The notes under the pieces were generated by a model. It was not told the DNA's origin and did no database searches. It saw nothing but the letters and a program-made list of their open reading frames with translations. Positions 55,241-63,983 of a stretch of 64,000 bases of DNA are shown here, piece by piece (position 1 is the first letter of the stretch; each line of letters begins with the position of its first letter). The position numbers were made by a program, and so were the translations under genes. The DNA comes from Cognatishimia activa (GTDB lineage Bacteria > Pseudomonadota > Alphaproteobacteria > Rhodobacterales > Rhodobacteraceae). The stretch lies in assembly GCF_001458335.1 (NCBI RefSeq), contig NZ_CYTO01000024.1, positions 628,857 through 692,856 of the forward strand. The letters run 5' to 3'.

Positions 55241-55774
55241 ATGACCGCGACGATTGATTATGGCAACCTGATGCATCGGGCTATGAGAGGGCTGATCCAA
55301 GAGGTCCTTGAAGACGTGCGCGACAATGGTTTGCCGGGCGAGCATCACTTCTTCATCACCTTTGACACGCAACACCCTGATGTGCAGATCGCCGATTGGC
55401 TGTCTGATCGCTATCCCGGCGAAATGACCGTGGTGATGCAGCACTGGTTTGACAATCTGACTGTCACCGAAGAAGGCTTTGCGGTCACTCTCAACTTCGG
55501 AGATGCACCAGAGCCGCTTTACATCCCATATGACGCGATCAAAACATTCGTTGATCCATCGGTAGAGTTTGGTTTGCGGTTTGAGACGCAAGAATCTGAT
55601 GATGATGAGGATGACGTCGAAGAGCTCGCGCCTGTTGAGCCGATCGTCGAAGACGTATCAGAGAAAATCTCTGAGAGCTTAAAAGACAAGATCGAAGAAA
55701 AACTCAGCGACACTGCGCCAGGTGAAAAGAAAGACGCAGATGTTGTGAGCTTGGACAGTTTCCGCAAGACCTAG
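55241..55774 (+). CDS. sspB: SspB, adaptor for ssrA-tagged proteins
   Basis: SspB binds ssrA-tagged proteins and hands them to ClpXP. The 177-residue protein has the alphaproteobacterial SspB fold in residues 1-117 (DYGNLMHRAMRGLIQEVLEDV at 6-26, HHFFITFDTQHPDVQIADWL at 35-54). A long acidic, flexible linker (about 118-160) leads to a short C-terminal segment VVSLDSFRKT that serves as the ClpX-binding tail in this family. The ssrA gene lies 2 kb upstream on the same strand. Confidence 0.93.
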   Translation: MTATIDYGNLMHRAMRGLIQEVLEDVRDNGLPGEHHFFITFDTQHPDVQIADWLSDRYPGEMTVVMQHWFDNLTVTEEGFAVTLNFGDAPEPLYIPYDAIKTFVDPSVEFGLRFETQESDDDEDDVEELAPVEPIVEDVSEKISESLKDKIEEKLSDTAPGEKKDADVVSLDSFRKT

Positions 55775-55915
55775 TGGATCATGTCTTTTGGCGATAAAGC
55801 GCTGATCTCTATGACGCTTTCATGAAAAAATAGCCAAATACCTTGCGGGATAACCGGTTCTGGGGTTCACTTTGTGTACCCATATTACTGCCGATTATCC
55901 CGAAGGAAACTACCT

Positions 55916-56473
55916 ATGGCCAATGATATCGCCCTTTTCCTTGGCGAAATGGTTCGTCGTCCCACCCAAGTTGTAGCGATTGCGCCGTCCAGTGCGGCAA
56001 CAGCGCGACTGATGACCAAGGGTTTGGAACATACAAAGGGGCCGATTGTTGAAGTTGGACCGGGTACCGGAAGCTTCACTCGGGCGATCTTGGAAGCTGG
56101 TGTCGCGCCCGAGCGTTTGACGCTGTTGGAGATGAACGAAAAGTTCTGCGAAAATCTGCGTGAGAAATTCCCGGGCGTGAATGTCCTTAATCGACCGGCA
56201 CAGGATATTCAGGATATTGGTCTTACGGATATTGGTGCTGTGATTTCCGGGATAGCCATCCTGTCACGCCCCAATTTGCAGCGCGACATCGTTGGTCGTG
56301 CGCTTCAGGTCATGGCACCGGATGGGTTCTTCACCCAGTTCACCTACAGCACCAAGTCTCCCATCTCGCCCAATATGCAGGCAGAACTTGGGGTCAGCGT
56401 TGAAAAGCTGGGAACCTCTTGGTTCAATCTGCCACCGGCTCGGGTTTACCGATTTAGGCGTGCCTTTCAGTAG
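55916..56473 (+). CDS. SAM-dependent methyltransferase, PmtA-like
   Basis: The 185-residue protein has the SAM-binding motif VEVGPGTGSFTRAIL at 45-59 and the N-terminal ALFLGEMVRRPTQVVAIAPSSAATARLM. Both are shared with Sinorhizobium-type phosphatidylethanolamine N-methyltransferases, and the fold is also close to rRNA adenine dimethylases. Conversion of phosphatidylethanolamine to phosphatidylcholine is a plausible role, not shown by sequence alone. ATG 55916 has AAGGAA upstream and was preferred over the ATG at 55874. Confidence 0.75.
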   Translation: MANDIALFLGEMVRRPTQVVAIAPSSAATARLMTKGLEHTKGPIVEVGPGTGSFTRAILEAGVAPERLTLLEMNEKFCENLREKFPGVNVLNRPAQDIQDIGLTDIGAVISGIAILSRPNLQRDIVGRALQVMAPDGFFTQFTYSTKSPISPNMQAELGVSVEKLGTSWFNLPPARVYRFRRAFQ

Positions 56474-56611
56474 AATCTCCTCCTTTCAATCGGGTGTTGG
56501 CTGATCTGGGCCAAGTGTTATCGCAAACTTGCGGTATTCAATGGTATACAGCATTGCATATTGTCAGATCGACGTTATGACATTGGCAAAATCAAGTTTC
56601 CGGAGGACCCG

Positions 56612-58006
56612 ATGACCGACACCCGTACCGAAACCGACAGCTTTGGCCCGCTGGAAGTCCCAACAGACAAATATTGGGGCGCACAGACACAACGTTCGAT
56701 CATGAACTTCCCAATCGGTTGGGAAAAGCAGCCGGTTCCAATCGTACGCGCACTTGGTGTGATCAAAAAAGCCTGCGCCATGGCCAACAAAGAAAACGGC
56801 AAGCTGGACGCGAAAATCGCAGATGCGGTCATCCAGGCGGCGGGCGAAGTGTTTGAGGGCAAGTTTGACGACAACTTCCCGCTGGTGGTTTGGCAGACCG
56901 GTTCCGGTACGCAGTCCAACATGAACTCAAACGAGGTCATCGCGAACCGCGCGATTGAAATCCTTGGTGGCGTGATTGGTTCCAAAGACCCTGTGCACCC
57001 AAATGACCACTGCAATATGGGTCAGTCCTCTAACGATACGTTCCCGACGGCGATGCATATTGCGGCGGCGATGACGGTTCGTGACGTGCTGCTGCCGGGT
57101 CTGACCAAACTGGCAGAAGGTTTGGAAGCGAAGTCTGAAGAATTCAAAGACATCATCAAAATCGGCCGAACCCACACCCAAGACGCGACACCGCTGACAT
57201 TGGGCCAAGAATTCGGTGGCTATGCGCATCAGATCCGTCAGGGCATCGCACGCGTTGAAGCGGCCCTGCCCGGCATTTACGAGCTGGCGCAAGGTGGGAC
57301 TGCCGTTGGCACCGGCCTCAATACACAACCGGGCTGGGGCGAAACCGTTGCGGCGAATATGGCTGAAATCACAGGCCTGCCTTTCGTGACCGCTCCGAAC
57401 AAATTCGAAGCTCTGGCAGCGCATGACGCCATGGTCTTCATGTCCGGCGCTTTGGCAACCGTTGCCGGCTCCATGTACAAGATTGCCAACGACATCCGCT
57501 TCCTGGGCTCTGGCCCGCGTTCTGGTCTGGGCGAATTGATCCTGCCTGAAAACGAGCCGGGCTCTTCCATCATGCCGGGCAAGGTGAACCCAACACAGGC
57601 CGAAGCGATGACCCAAGTTGCGGCACATGTGATGGGTAACAACGCGGCGATGACATTCGCAGGCTCTCAGGGTCACTTTGAGCTGAACGTCTATAACCCA
57701 ATGATGTCCTACAACCTTCTGCAATCCATGCAGCTTCTGGGTGATGTGGCGGACAGCTTCACCGAGCGTATGCTGAACGGCATTCAAGCCAATGAGCCGC
57801 GCATCGACAAGCTGATGAAAGAAAGCCTCATGCTGGTGACAGCGCTTGCGCCAACCATTGGCTATGACAACGCGACCAAAGTTGCGAAGACAGCTCATAA
57901 AAACGGCACCACTCTGAAAGAAGAAGCCATCGCGCTTGGCTTTGTAGATGAGGCAACCTTTGATGCGGTTGTGCGCCCTGAGCAGATGATCGGTCCAAAA
58001 GCCTGA
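56612..58006 (+). CDS. fumC: Fumarate hydratase class II
   Basis: FumC converts fumarate to malate in the TCA cycle and needs no iron. The 464-residue protein has the family signature [12 protein letters not shown] (about 317), [19 protein letters not shown] (about 96-114) and [24 protein letters not shown] 56612 has GGAGG five bases upstream, and a frame start at 56561 is not needed. The stop shares one base with the start of a small DUF4169 gene (TGATG). Confidence 0.96.
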   Translation: MTDTRTETDSFGPLEVPTDKYWGAQTQRSIMNFPIGWEKQPVPIVRALGVIKKACAMANKENGKLDAKIADAVIQAAGEVFEGKFDDNFPLVVWQTGSGTQSNMNSNEVIANRAIEILGGVIGSKDPVHPNDHCNMGQSSNDTFPTAMHIAAAMTVRDVLLPGLTKLAEGLEAKSEEFKDIIKIGRTHTQDATPLTLGQEFGGYAHQIRQGIARVEAALPGIYELAQGGTAVGTGLNTQPGWGETVAANMAEITGLPFVTAPNKFEALAAHDAMVFMSGALATVAGSMYKIANDIRFLGSGPRSGLGELILPENEPGSSIMPGKVNPTQAEAMTQVAAHVMGNNAAMTFAGSQGHFELNVYNPMMSYNLLQSMQLLGDVADSFTERMLNGIQANEPRIDKLMKESLMLVTALAPTIGYDNATKVAKTAHKNGTTLKEEAIALGFVDEATFDAVVRPEQMIGPKA

Positions 58007-58185
58007 TGGCAGAACCGGTCAATCTGAACCGGTTTCGAAAAGAAAAAGCGCGGGCCGAAAAAAAGGCCCGCGCTGATCAGAACGCTGCGAAGTTTGGGCG
58101 CACCAAAGCGCAAAAAGACGCAGAAGAAAAGCTCTCAGACATCGAAAAGCGCCGCCTTGATGGTGTGAAGCGAGACGACCGTTGA
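58006..58185 (+). CDS. DUF4169 small basic protein
   Basis: This 59-codon gene starts in the TGATG overlap with the fumC stop and encodes a very charged helical protein ([20 protein letters not shown]...) rich in Lys, Arg, Glu and Ala. The opening NLNRFRKEKARAEK is the DUF4169 pattern known from alphaproteobacteria; function unknown. Its stop overlaps the TTG of the ribbon-helix-helix gene (TTGA), so the three genes appear translationally coupled. Confidence 0.85.
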   Translation: MAEPVNLNRFRKEKARAEKKARADQNAAKFGRTKAQKDAEEKLSDIEKRRLDGVKRDDR

Positions 58186-58400
58186 GCCGCCCGGTCAAAC
58201 GCTCCCTTACTCTCAAAGGGCACCGCACCAGCGTGTCTTTGGAAGATGATTTCTGGAAAGCCTTTCGCGATATTGCTGCAGAAAAAAACCTTCCAATCAA
58301 TGTTCTAGCGGCAAAAATTGATGCAGAGCGTGACCTCGATACAGGACTCGCCAGTGCCATACGCCTCTACGTGCTCCACCACTTCAGGAACGCCTCATAA
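58182..58400 (+). CDS. Ribbon-helix-helix domain protein
   Basis: The 72-residue protein has a RHH_4-type fold: the strand KRSLTLKGHRTSVSLEDDFWKAF (6-28) followed by two helices (DIAAEKNLPINVLAAKIDAE). Such proteins often bind DNA as dimers, but this branch also contains aryl-sulfate-transferase-like annotations without evidence. The start is TTG in a TTGA overlap with the DUF4169 gene. The pair follows fumC; whether the small protein regulates it is unknown. A copy of the dispersed motif follows its stop. Confidence 0.8.
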   Translation: MSRPVKRSLTLKGHRTSVSLEDDFWKAFRDIAAEKNLPINVLAAKIDAERDLDTGLASAIRLYVLHHFRNAS

Positions 58401-58403
58401 GCG

Positions 58404-58430
58404 CTTCTTCTTTGCAAAAATACTCGCGCC
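58404..58430 (+). repeat. Dispersed Rhodobacterales intergenic motif, copy 5
   Basis: The core TTCTTTGCAAAAATACTC lies right after the stop of the ribbon-helix-helix gene and is identical to copy 2 through the core. GCGCCGCAGGC follows, similar to the CCGCCGGAGGC extension of copy 1. Confidence 0.6.
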
Positions 58431-58453
58431 GCAGGCTTGGCGCAAAGCGCCAA

Positions 58454-58861
58454 TCAACCCTCTGACGCCACCAAACGCACCCGTTCAATCATCGCACGCA
58501 CGCCATTGGAGCGCTGCGAAGACAGGTGTTCATTGAGCCCCAGACGCTCAAGCTCTGCCCGGGCGTCCACAGCCAATACCTCTGCCAAGCTGAGCCCGTT
58601 AAACAACTTACGCAGTACCGCGATCAGCCCACGGACAATCATCGCATCGCTGTCGCCATCAAAGGTCAGAACACCGTTTTCGATGGTTGGGTGCAGCCAT
58701 ACCTGACTTGCGCAACCATCCACTTTGGTGGCCGGCACTTTCAAAGCATCATCTAATGGATCCATCGCTTTGCCTTGGTCAATCACATAGCGATAGCGAT
58801 CTTCCCAATCGTCTATGAATTCAAAGTCTTCAACGATTTCTTCAAAGGCTTCCGTGGCCAT
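58454..58861 (-). CDS. sufE: SufE sulfur acceptor
   Basis: SufE takes persulfide sulfur from the SufS cysteine desulfurase and passes it to iron-sulfur cluster assembly. The 135-residue protein begins MATEAFEEIVEDFEFIDDWEDRYRYVI, the normal SufE N-terminus, and has the acceptor cysteine C50 in VDGCASQVW. AGAGGA lies upstream of ATG 58861; an ATG at 58903 would add 14 residues without a ribosome site. No suf operon is visible nearby, so the gene is on its own. Confidence 0.92.
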   Translation of the reverse strand: MATEAFEEIVEDFEFIDDWEDRYRYVIDQGKAMDPLDDALKVPATKVDGCASQVWLHPTIENGVLTFDGDSDAMIVRGLIAVLRKLFNGLSLAEVLAVDARAELERLGLNEHLSSQRSNGVRAMIERVRLVASEG

Positions 58862-58983
58862 CTGCGCGTCCTCTTCGGTGTCCCTTTGACCTAGTGCGCT
58901 CATTCAAAAAGGTCCAGACCTGCCTTGCGGCTTTTCAAAGCCCATTTGATGCGTTAACCCATATGCAAAGCAAATTGGGGCAA

Positions 58984-59508
58984 ATGATGCGCAAGACACT
59001 TGGGATACTGTTGGTTTCTTCCATTGCACTGACCAGCTGCGGCCGCGTGGCCGACTCGCGCCTTAATCCGTTTAACTGGTTCGGGCGCGCAGAACGGGTC
59101 GATGTCCCTCAAGATGAGAAAGAGATTAACCCTCTGATCCCGCAGCGCCGTGAAAGCATCTTCCAGCGTCGCGTCGGAGACGATGTCTACCCCGGCGTTC
59201 CTGTTTTGGTGATCAATGACGTGAAGGTCGAACGGGTCTCTGGAGGAGCCATTATCCGCGTTTTGGGCACCGCTCAGACCCAAGGGGCGTTTGAAGTGCG
59301 CCTAACGCCTGAGAATGACCAAGAGTTGCCGGTCGACGGCGTTCTGACATATCGCCTGGAAGCGATCCAGCCAGAAGGTTTCCGCCAAGGCCCTGCACGG
59401 TCTCGCGAAATCAATGTGGCACGCTTCCGGACGGAACAGGACCTCACCGGGGTGCGCACAATCCGCATCGTTGGGCAATCCAACGCAATGCAGGTGCGTC
59501 GCCGTTAA
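58984..59508 (+). CDS. Conserved lipoprotein
   Basis: The 174-residue protein has a lipoprotein signal (KTLGILLVSSIALTSC) with the lipidated cysteine at residue 19. A proline-rich linker follows and then a beta-rich domain (VLVINDVKVERVSGGAIIRVLGTAQTQGAFEVRL pattern, about 77-110). No domain with known role is recognised. Two adjacent ATGs (58984 and 58987) can start it; longer frames lack a signal. It is divergent from sufE and convergent with rnd, three bases apart. Confidence 0.75.
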   Translation: MMRKTLGILLVSSIALTSCGRVADSRLNPFNWFGRAERVDVPQDEKEINPLIPQRRESIFQRRVGDDVYPGVPVLVINDVKVERVSGGAIIRVLGTAQTQGAFEVRLTPENDQELPVDGVLTYRLEAIQPEGFRQGPARSREINVARFRTEQDLTGVRTIRIVGQSNAMQVRRR

Positions 59509-59511
59509 AGC

Positions 59512-60672
59512 TTAGCTCAGCTGAATAATCTTGATATTGCTGCCTTTGGCGGACAGAGCGATCTGACCGTCACATAGACGCAGTGCGTCTTCACCAAACA
59601 CCTCACGGCGCCACCCCTTCAGGGACGGCACATCGCGCTCGCCAGACGCAATCGCGTCGAGCTCTGCAGCGTTGGCGATCAGTTTGCTAGCGACGCCAGA
59701 GCGTTCGGTCTTGGACTTCAAAAGCACGCGCAACAGATCGGCAAGCGCCGGGTTCACCTGCTGGCTATCCTTGGCTTTCTTCACTTTGGGCATGTCCGCT
59801 GGCGGGCATTCAATACCGGCCTTGATCGCCGCAAGAATACCCTCAGCAATCTCTCCCTTACGCGCCTCGCGCAGCAAAAGGCGCGACCGCCCCAGATCCT
59901 GCGGGGTTTGCGGTTTGGTGGATGCCAGCTCGATCAACGCATCATCTTTATAAACGCGATTGCGCGGGATATTCCGGCTTTGCGCCAAGCGCTCCCGGAA
60001 CTTTGCCAACTCACGCACGATGGCAAGGAATTTCGGCGTTGTTGTTCGGGTCTTAACGCGCTTCCACGCGTCCTCTGGATCCAGAATATAAGTTTCTGGG
60101 CTGGTCAAAACCGTCAGCTCTTCTTTCACCCAACGGGCGCGGCCGGTCTCTTCCAGCTTCTCGGCAAGAAACTCATAAATTTTGCGCAAATGTGTTACGT
60201 CACCAAGCGCGTATTTCTTCTGCGCATCGGTCAATGGACGGCGGGACCAATCTGTGAAACGGCTCGATTTATCAAGCCCTTGGCGCGCGATCTTACGGAC
60301 CAAGGTTTCATAGCCAACCTGCTCACCAAAGCCACAAACCATGGCTGCCACTTGCGTATCAAAGAGCGGGTCAGGAAAGACGCCAGCCTCGATGAAAAAG
60401 ATCTCAAGATCCTGACGGGCGGCGTGGAATACCTTGACCACATTGGTGTCGCGGAAGAGCTCGTAAAGCGGCTCGAGCGACAAGCCATCCACCAACGGAT
60501 CCACCAACACCGCGTTTTCATCACCCTCACCCGGGTAGGCCAATTGCACCAAGCATAGCTTGGAATAATAGGTCCGTTCGCGCAGGAATTCCGTGTCGAT
60601 GGTGACATAAGGATGCTGACGCGCCTCTTTGCAGAATTGCGCCAATTCTTCCGTCGTTGTCAGTGTTTTCAT
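59512..60672 (-). CDS. rnd: Ribonuclease D
   Basis: RNase D trims the 3' end of tRNA precursors. The 386-residue protein has the DEDD exonuclease domain with D26 and E28 in TIDTEFLRERTYY, KVFHAARQDLEIFF and the DVTHLRKIYEFL region (Y/D ligands near 164-172). A C-terminal HRDC domain lies at about 205-285. ATG 60672 puts the catalytic motif at the normal distance; an ATG at 60744 would add 24 residues. It is 93 bases upstream-facing from purN on the same strand. Confidence 0.93.
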   Translation of the reverse strand: MKTLTTTEELAQFCKEARQHPYVTIDTEFLRERTYYSKLCLVQLAYPGEGDENAVLVDPLVDGLSLEPLYELFRDTNVVKVFHAARQDLEIFFIEAGVFPDPLFDTQVAAMVCGFGEQVGYETLVRKIARQGLDKSSRFTDWSRRPLTDAQKKYALGDVTHLRKIYEFLAEKLEETGRARWVKEELTVLTSPETYILDPEDAWKRVKTRTTTPKFLAIVRELAKFRERLAQSRNIPRNRVYKDDALIELASTKPQTPQDLGRSRLLLREARKGEIAEGILAAIKAGIECPPADMPKVKKAKDSQQVNPALADLLRVLLKSKTERSGVASKLIANAAELDAIASGERDVPSLKGWRREVFGEDALRLCDGQIALSAKGSNIKIIQLS

Positions 60673-60765
60673 AAAGCGGCTGTCTTCGTTCTTAATTTCT
60701 TGTGGCCCCATATAAGGCTTACGAGCAAATTCGTTAAAATGCAACGAATGCCCTGCGGTCAGGTA

Positions 60766-61359
60766 TTAGAGCGAGATGAAATCACTGTTTCCAGCCGCAA
60801 AATTTCGCAAAACAGCAGGGTATAGCTTGTGTTCTTGCACGAGAACGCGCGCTGCAAGGCTGTCTGGTGTGTCATCCTCAAGCACTGGCACCGTGGCTTG
60901 GCCCAGCATGGGGCCATCGTCGAGCTTCGGTGTGACCAAATGCACTGTGCAACCGTGTTCCTTGTCGCCCGCTTCCAAGGCGCGCGCATGGGTGTGCAGG
61001 CCTTTGTATTTGGGCAGCAATGATGGGTGGATATTCAGCATGCGCCCCTCCCATGGGGCGACAAAGCTTTCTGTCAGCACACGCATAAAACCTGCAAGGC
61101 ACAGGATATCAGGCTGTACCGCGTCCAGTTGTTCATTCAGGGCCGTCTGAAAGGCTTCACGATCCCCTTTGAAGGGACGGTGATCCACGGAGGCCGTCGC
61201 AATTCCCATGTCTCGGGCCTTTTTCAAGCCTCCGGCGTCGGCGTCATTTGCCAGCACCAGAACCGGTTCCGCCGCATGACCACCTGCCTGCATGTCTTCA
61301 ACAAGGCGGACCATGTTAGAGCCGCCCCCTGAAATGAAAATCGCAACGCGTTTCTTCAC
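60766..61359 (-). CDS. purN: Phosphoribosylglycinamide formyltransferase
   Basis: PurN adds a formyl group from 10-formyl-THF to GAR, step 3 of purine synthesis. The 197-residue protein has FISGGGSNM (8-16) for phosphate binding and the catalytic residues N109, H111 in [12 protein letters not shown] and D148 in KLDDGP. It overlaps the purM stop by four bases (ATGA), so the two enzymes are made together. Confidence 0.96.
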   Translation of the reverse strand: MKKRVAIFISGGGSNMVRLVEDMQAGGHAAEPVLVLANDADAGGLKKARDMGIATASVDHRPFKGDREAFQTALNEQLDAVQPDILCLAGFMRVLTESFVAPWEGRMLNIHPSLLPKYKGLHTHARALEAGDKEHGCTVHLVTPKLDDGPMLGQATVPVLEDDTPDSLAARVLVQEHKLYPAVLRNFAAGNSDFISL

Positions 61360-62414
61360 AGCAGGTTGCCTGTGTAACGCATACCTTCGCCCTGGGTCAC
61401 GGTGCCCAGACGGAACACTGTCTCGCCAGCATCAGACAGCAAAGCTGTCAGCGCATCTGCTTGGTCCGCTTCCACCGCCAAAATCATGCCAATGCCGCAG
61501 TTGAATGTTTTTAGCGCTTCCGCTTCATCCATACCGCCGGTTTTGGTCAGCCATTTGAAAACGGCGGGCAATTCCCACGCGTTCAGGTCCACATCAGCAC
61601 CCAAACCTTCCGGCAAAACGCGTGGCAGGTTTTCGGTCAGACCACCGCCGGTGATATGAGCCAGCGCATGCACGCCCCCTGCCCGCACCGCTGCCAGCGC
61701 TTGTTTCACATAAAGGCGTGTTGGCTTCAGCAAGGATGCTCCCAGTGTGCCCTCTTCCCATGGGCAATCGTCTTCCCATTTCAGACCAGACACCTCGACC
61801 AGTTTGCGCACCAAGGAATATCCATTGGAATGGATGCCGTTAGAGGCAAGACCAATCAAAACGTCGCCTTCTTTGACGCCTGCAGGCAAATCAGCGCCGC
61901 GTTCCATTGCACCGACAGAGAAGCCAGCGAGGTCGAAATCACCGGCTTCATACATGCCAGGCATTTCCGCGGTCTCACCGCCGATCAAGGCGCAGCCAGA
62001 TTGGTAGCAGCCTTCTGCGATACCTTCGATGATACGGGCCGCGGTTTCTGTTTCGAGCTTGCCGGTCGCGAAATAGTCTAGGAAAAACAGCGGCTCAGCG
62101 CCCTGACAAACCAGATCGTTCACGCACATTGCGACCAGATCGATGCCCACGCCGTCGACATTGCCGGTATCAATCGCGATACGCAGTTTGGTGCCCACAC
62201 CATCGGTGGCTGCGACCAAAATCGGATCTTTGTAACCCGCGTCTTTCAGGTCAAACAGAGCGCCAAATCCGCCCAAACCCGCCATTACGCCAGAACGTGT
62301 GGTCCGCTTCGCAGCAGGCTTGATACGCTCGACAAGTTCGTTGCCTGCATCAATATCCACACCTGCATCCGCATAGGTGATACCGTTCTTACCGTTGTTT
62401 TGTGGGGCGGTCAT
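61356..62414 (-). CDS. purM: Phosphoribosylformylglycinamidine cyclo-ligase
   Basis: PurM closes the imidazole ring to give AIR, step 5 of purine synthesis. The 352-residue protein has the ATP-binding GVGTKLRIA motif (about 72-80), [32 protein letters not shown] (about 149-159) and the C-terminal [18 protein letters not shown] lies close before the ATG. It is divergent from the tRNA-Ile2 gene and is followed by purN. Confidence 0.96.
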   Translation of the reverse strand: MTAPQNNGKNGITYADAGVDIDAGNELVERIKPAAKRTTRSGVMAGLGGFGALFDLKDAGYKDPILVAATDGVGTKLRIAIDTGNVDGVGIDLVAMCVNDLVCQGAEPLFFLDYFATGKLETETAARIIEGIAEGCYQSGCALIGGETAEMPGMYEAGDFDLAGFSVGAMERGADLPAGVKEGDVLIGLASNGIHSNGYSLVRKLVEVSGLKWEDDCPWEEGTLGASLLKPTRLYVKQALAAVRAGGVHALAHITGGGLTENLPRVLPEGLGADVDLNAWELPAVFKWLTKTGGMDEAEALKTFNCGIGMILAVEADQADALTALLSDAGETVFRLGTVTQGEGMRYTGNLL

Positions 62415-62512
62415 GGGGGGCTCCTAATAGATGTTGCGACGCCCCTAACCCATAGGCGCTGAAAGGGCAACGGTTGGGTGAAAAAACCCGGCAATTTGCC
62501 TGCCAATTCCGC

Positions 62513-62541
62513 TTGACGACCCCCACGCATGACCTTAGCAC
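62513..62541 (+). promoter_or_regulatory. Promoter of tRNA-Ile2
   Basis: TTGACG (62513-62518), 17 bases and TAGCAC (62536-62541). It shares the CGCTTGACGA block with the tRNA-Asp promoter. Confidence 0.65.
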
Positions 62542-62554
62542 TTGTCGCCACGGT

Positions 62555-62631
62555 GGGCCTGTAGCTCAATTGGTTAGAGCAGAGCGCTCATAACGCTTTG
62601 GTTGCGGGTTCAAGTCCTGCCGGGCCTACCA
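62555..62631 (+). tRNA. tRNA-Ile2(CAT), lysidine type
   Basis: A 77-base tRNA with D arm TAGCTCAATTGGTTAGA, anticodon CAT in GCGCTCATAACGC, T loop TTCAAGT, discriminator A and encoded CCA (62629-62631). The acceptor stem GGGCCTG/CGGGCCT carries C4-G69 and C5-G68, and the anticodon arm resembles tRNA-Ile2 rather than elongator Met; initiator features (GGG anticodon-stem run) are absent. If TilS changes C34 to lysidine it reads AUA. Elongator tRNA-Met is the alternative. Confidence 0.8.
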
Positions 62632-62669
62632 AATTCCACCCTCTTCATGTAACTGCCCTGTTTTCGCGC

Positions 62670-63983
62670 CTAAATCGCGATCACGATATCCGCTTGAAGG
62701 CCGCCAAGCGTTTCACTTGTTTCCAATCGCAAAACCCCGCCATGAGCGCGTGCTGCGTCCGCTGCGATGGACAGGCCAAGCCCGACCCCACTGCCCTGAT
62801 CCTGATTACGCGCCGCATCTAAGCGGTTGAAAGGTTTCAGGGCGTCTTCGCGCTGTGCTTCAGGGATGCCCGGACCATCATCCTCGACACGAATAATGAC
62901 GGATTTCTTCATTTGGATGGCGCTCATCTCGACGGTTGATCCGTAGCGCAGAGCGTTATTGACCAAATTCTCGATCGCGCGCTTCATTACCATTTTCTTC
63001 AGCATCAAAGGTTGCGTGATTTCACAAGCGGTCACTTTGACAGCGCGGTTTGGCGTCGTGAAACCTTTGGCGATCTCGTGAAAGAAAGGACAGAAATCCA
63101 GCTCTTCCGGCGTGACCTCACTCGCCCCCCGCGCAAAGCTCAGAAATTCATCCAGCATCCTCTGCATATCGTCCACATCGCGCTCAAGAGGTACGCGATC
63201 TGCATCGTCAAGGAAGGACAGCCCAAGGCGCATCCGCGTCAGTGGCGTGCGTAGGTCATGGCTTACACCAGAGAGCATCAAGGTGCGTTGTTCAATCTGA
63301 CGTTCAATCCGTGCACGCATATCGAGGAACGCGTTCCCCGCGGCGCGGACTTCGAGCGCACCGGCTGGGGAGTATGGCACGGTATTGCCTCGGCCAAAGG
63401 CCTGTGCGGCCGCGGCCAGCCGCGTGATCGGACGCAGTTGATTGCGCAAGTATACAAAGGCGATCAGGGTCATAAGACCACCAAAGAACACCATATTCAC
63501 CAATAGCTGGTGGGGGTTGGTGGCTGAAACACGGCGACGATCAAAAGACAGCTCTGCTGGTCCAAAACGCGTTCCCACATAGACCAGTGTGTCATCGTCA
63601 TTGGGTAGCCGAATGGCGGTGGCTTGCGGCAACTCGGCGAACAACTCTCGCATGACGACTGTGCCTGAGAAGTCATACCAGCGCCGTTCAGACGCGACCT
63701 CAACCTGTTCGGTAAAGCGGACTGAGATTTCAAGCTCAGCCAACTTGTCCTTCACCTCTTCCTGAGCGGCATTCTGTGAAGGCGCTGTATCGATCTCTTT
63801 CAAAACCAATCGCAATTCATGGGACAGGCTGCGCGTCATCTGCGCGGTCACTCCTTCGAAATGGCGTTGAATAAAGACGACTGAGACGACCAACTGTAAG
63901 GTCACAACTGGAAGAATCAGGATCAGTGCTGCGCGGCCATAAAGGCCTCTGGGCACGTATTGTTTGAGCCAATCGAATGTCAT
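62670..63983 (-). CDS. EnvZ-like sensor histidine kinase
   Basis: The 437-residue kinase has a membrane helix at about 16-38, a periplasmic domain of about 120 residues, and a second helix at 161-179. HAMP follows (NQLRPITRLAAAAQAF, 181-196), then the H-box with H242 in LSGVSHDLRTPLTRM, the N-box NLVNNALRYG, and G boxes DDGPGI and GSGVGLGLS. This is the EnvZ/OsmB layout; its OmpR-type partner is probably just upstream (beyond 64000). The start ATG is at 63983 with only 17 bases of window left. The signal it senses is unknown. Confidence 0.92.
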   Translation of the reverse strand: MTFDWLKQYVPRGLYGRAALILILPVVTLQLVVSVVFIQRHFEGVTAQMTRSLSHELRLVLKEIDTAPSQNAAQEEVKDKLAELEISVRFTEQVEVASERRWYDFSGTVVMRELFAELPQATAIRLPNDDDTLVYVGTRFGPAELSFDRRRVSATNPHQLLVNMVFFGGLMTLIAFVYLRNQLRPITRLAAAAQAFGRGNTVPYSPAGALEVRAAGNAFLDMRARIERQIEQRTLMLSGVSHDLRTPLTRMRLGLSFLDDADRVPLERDVDDMQRMLDEFLSFARGASEVTPEELDFCPFFHEIAKGFTTPNRAVKVTACEITQPLMLKKMVMKRAIENLVNNALRYGSTVEMSAIQMKKSVIIRVEDDGPGIPEAQREDALKPFNRLDAARNQDQGSGVGLGLSIAADAARAHGGVLRLETSETLGGLQADIVIAI

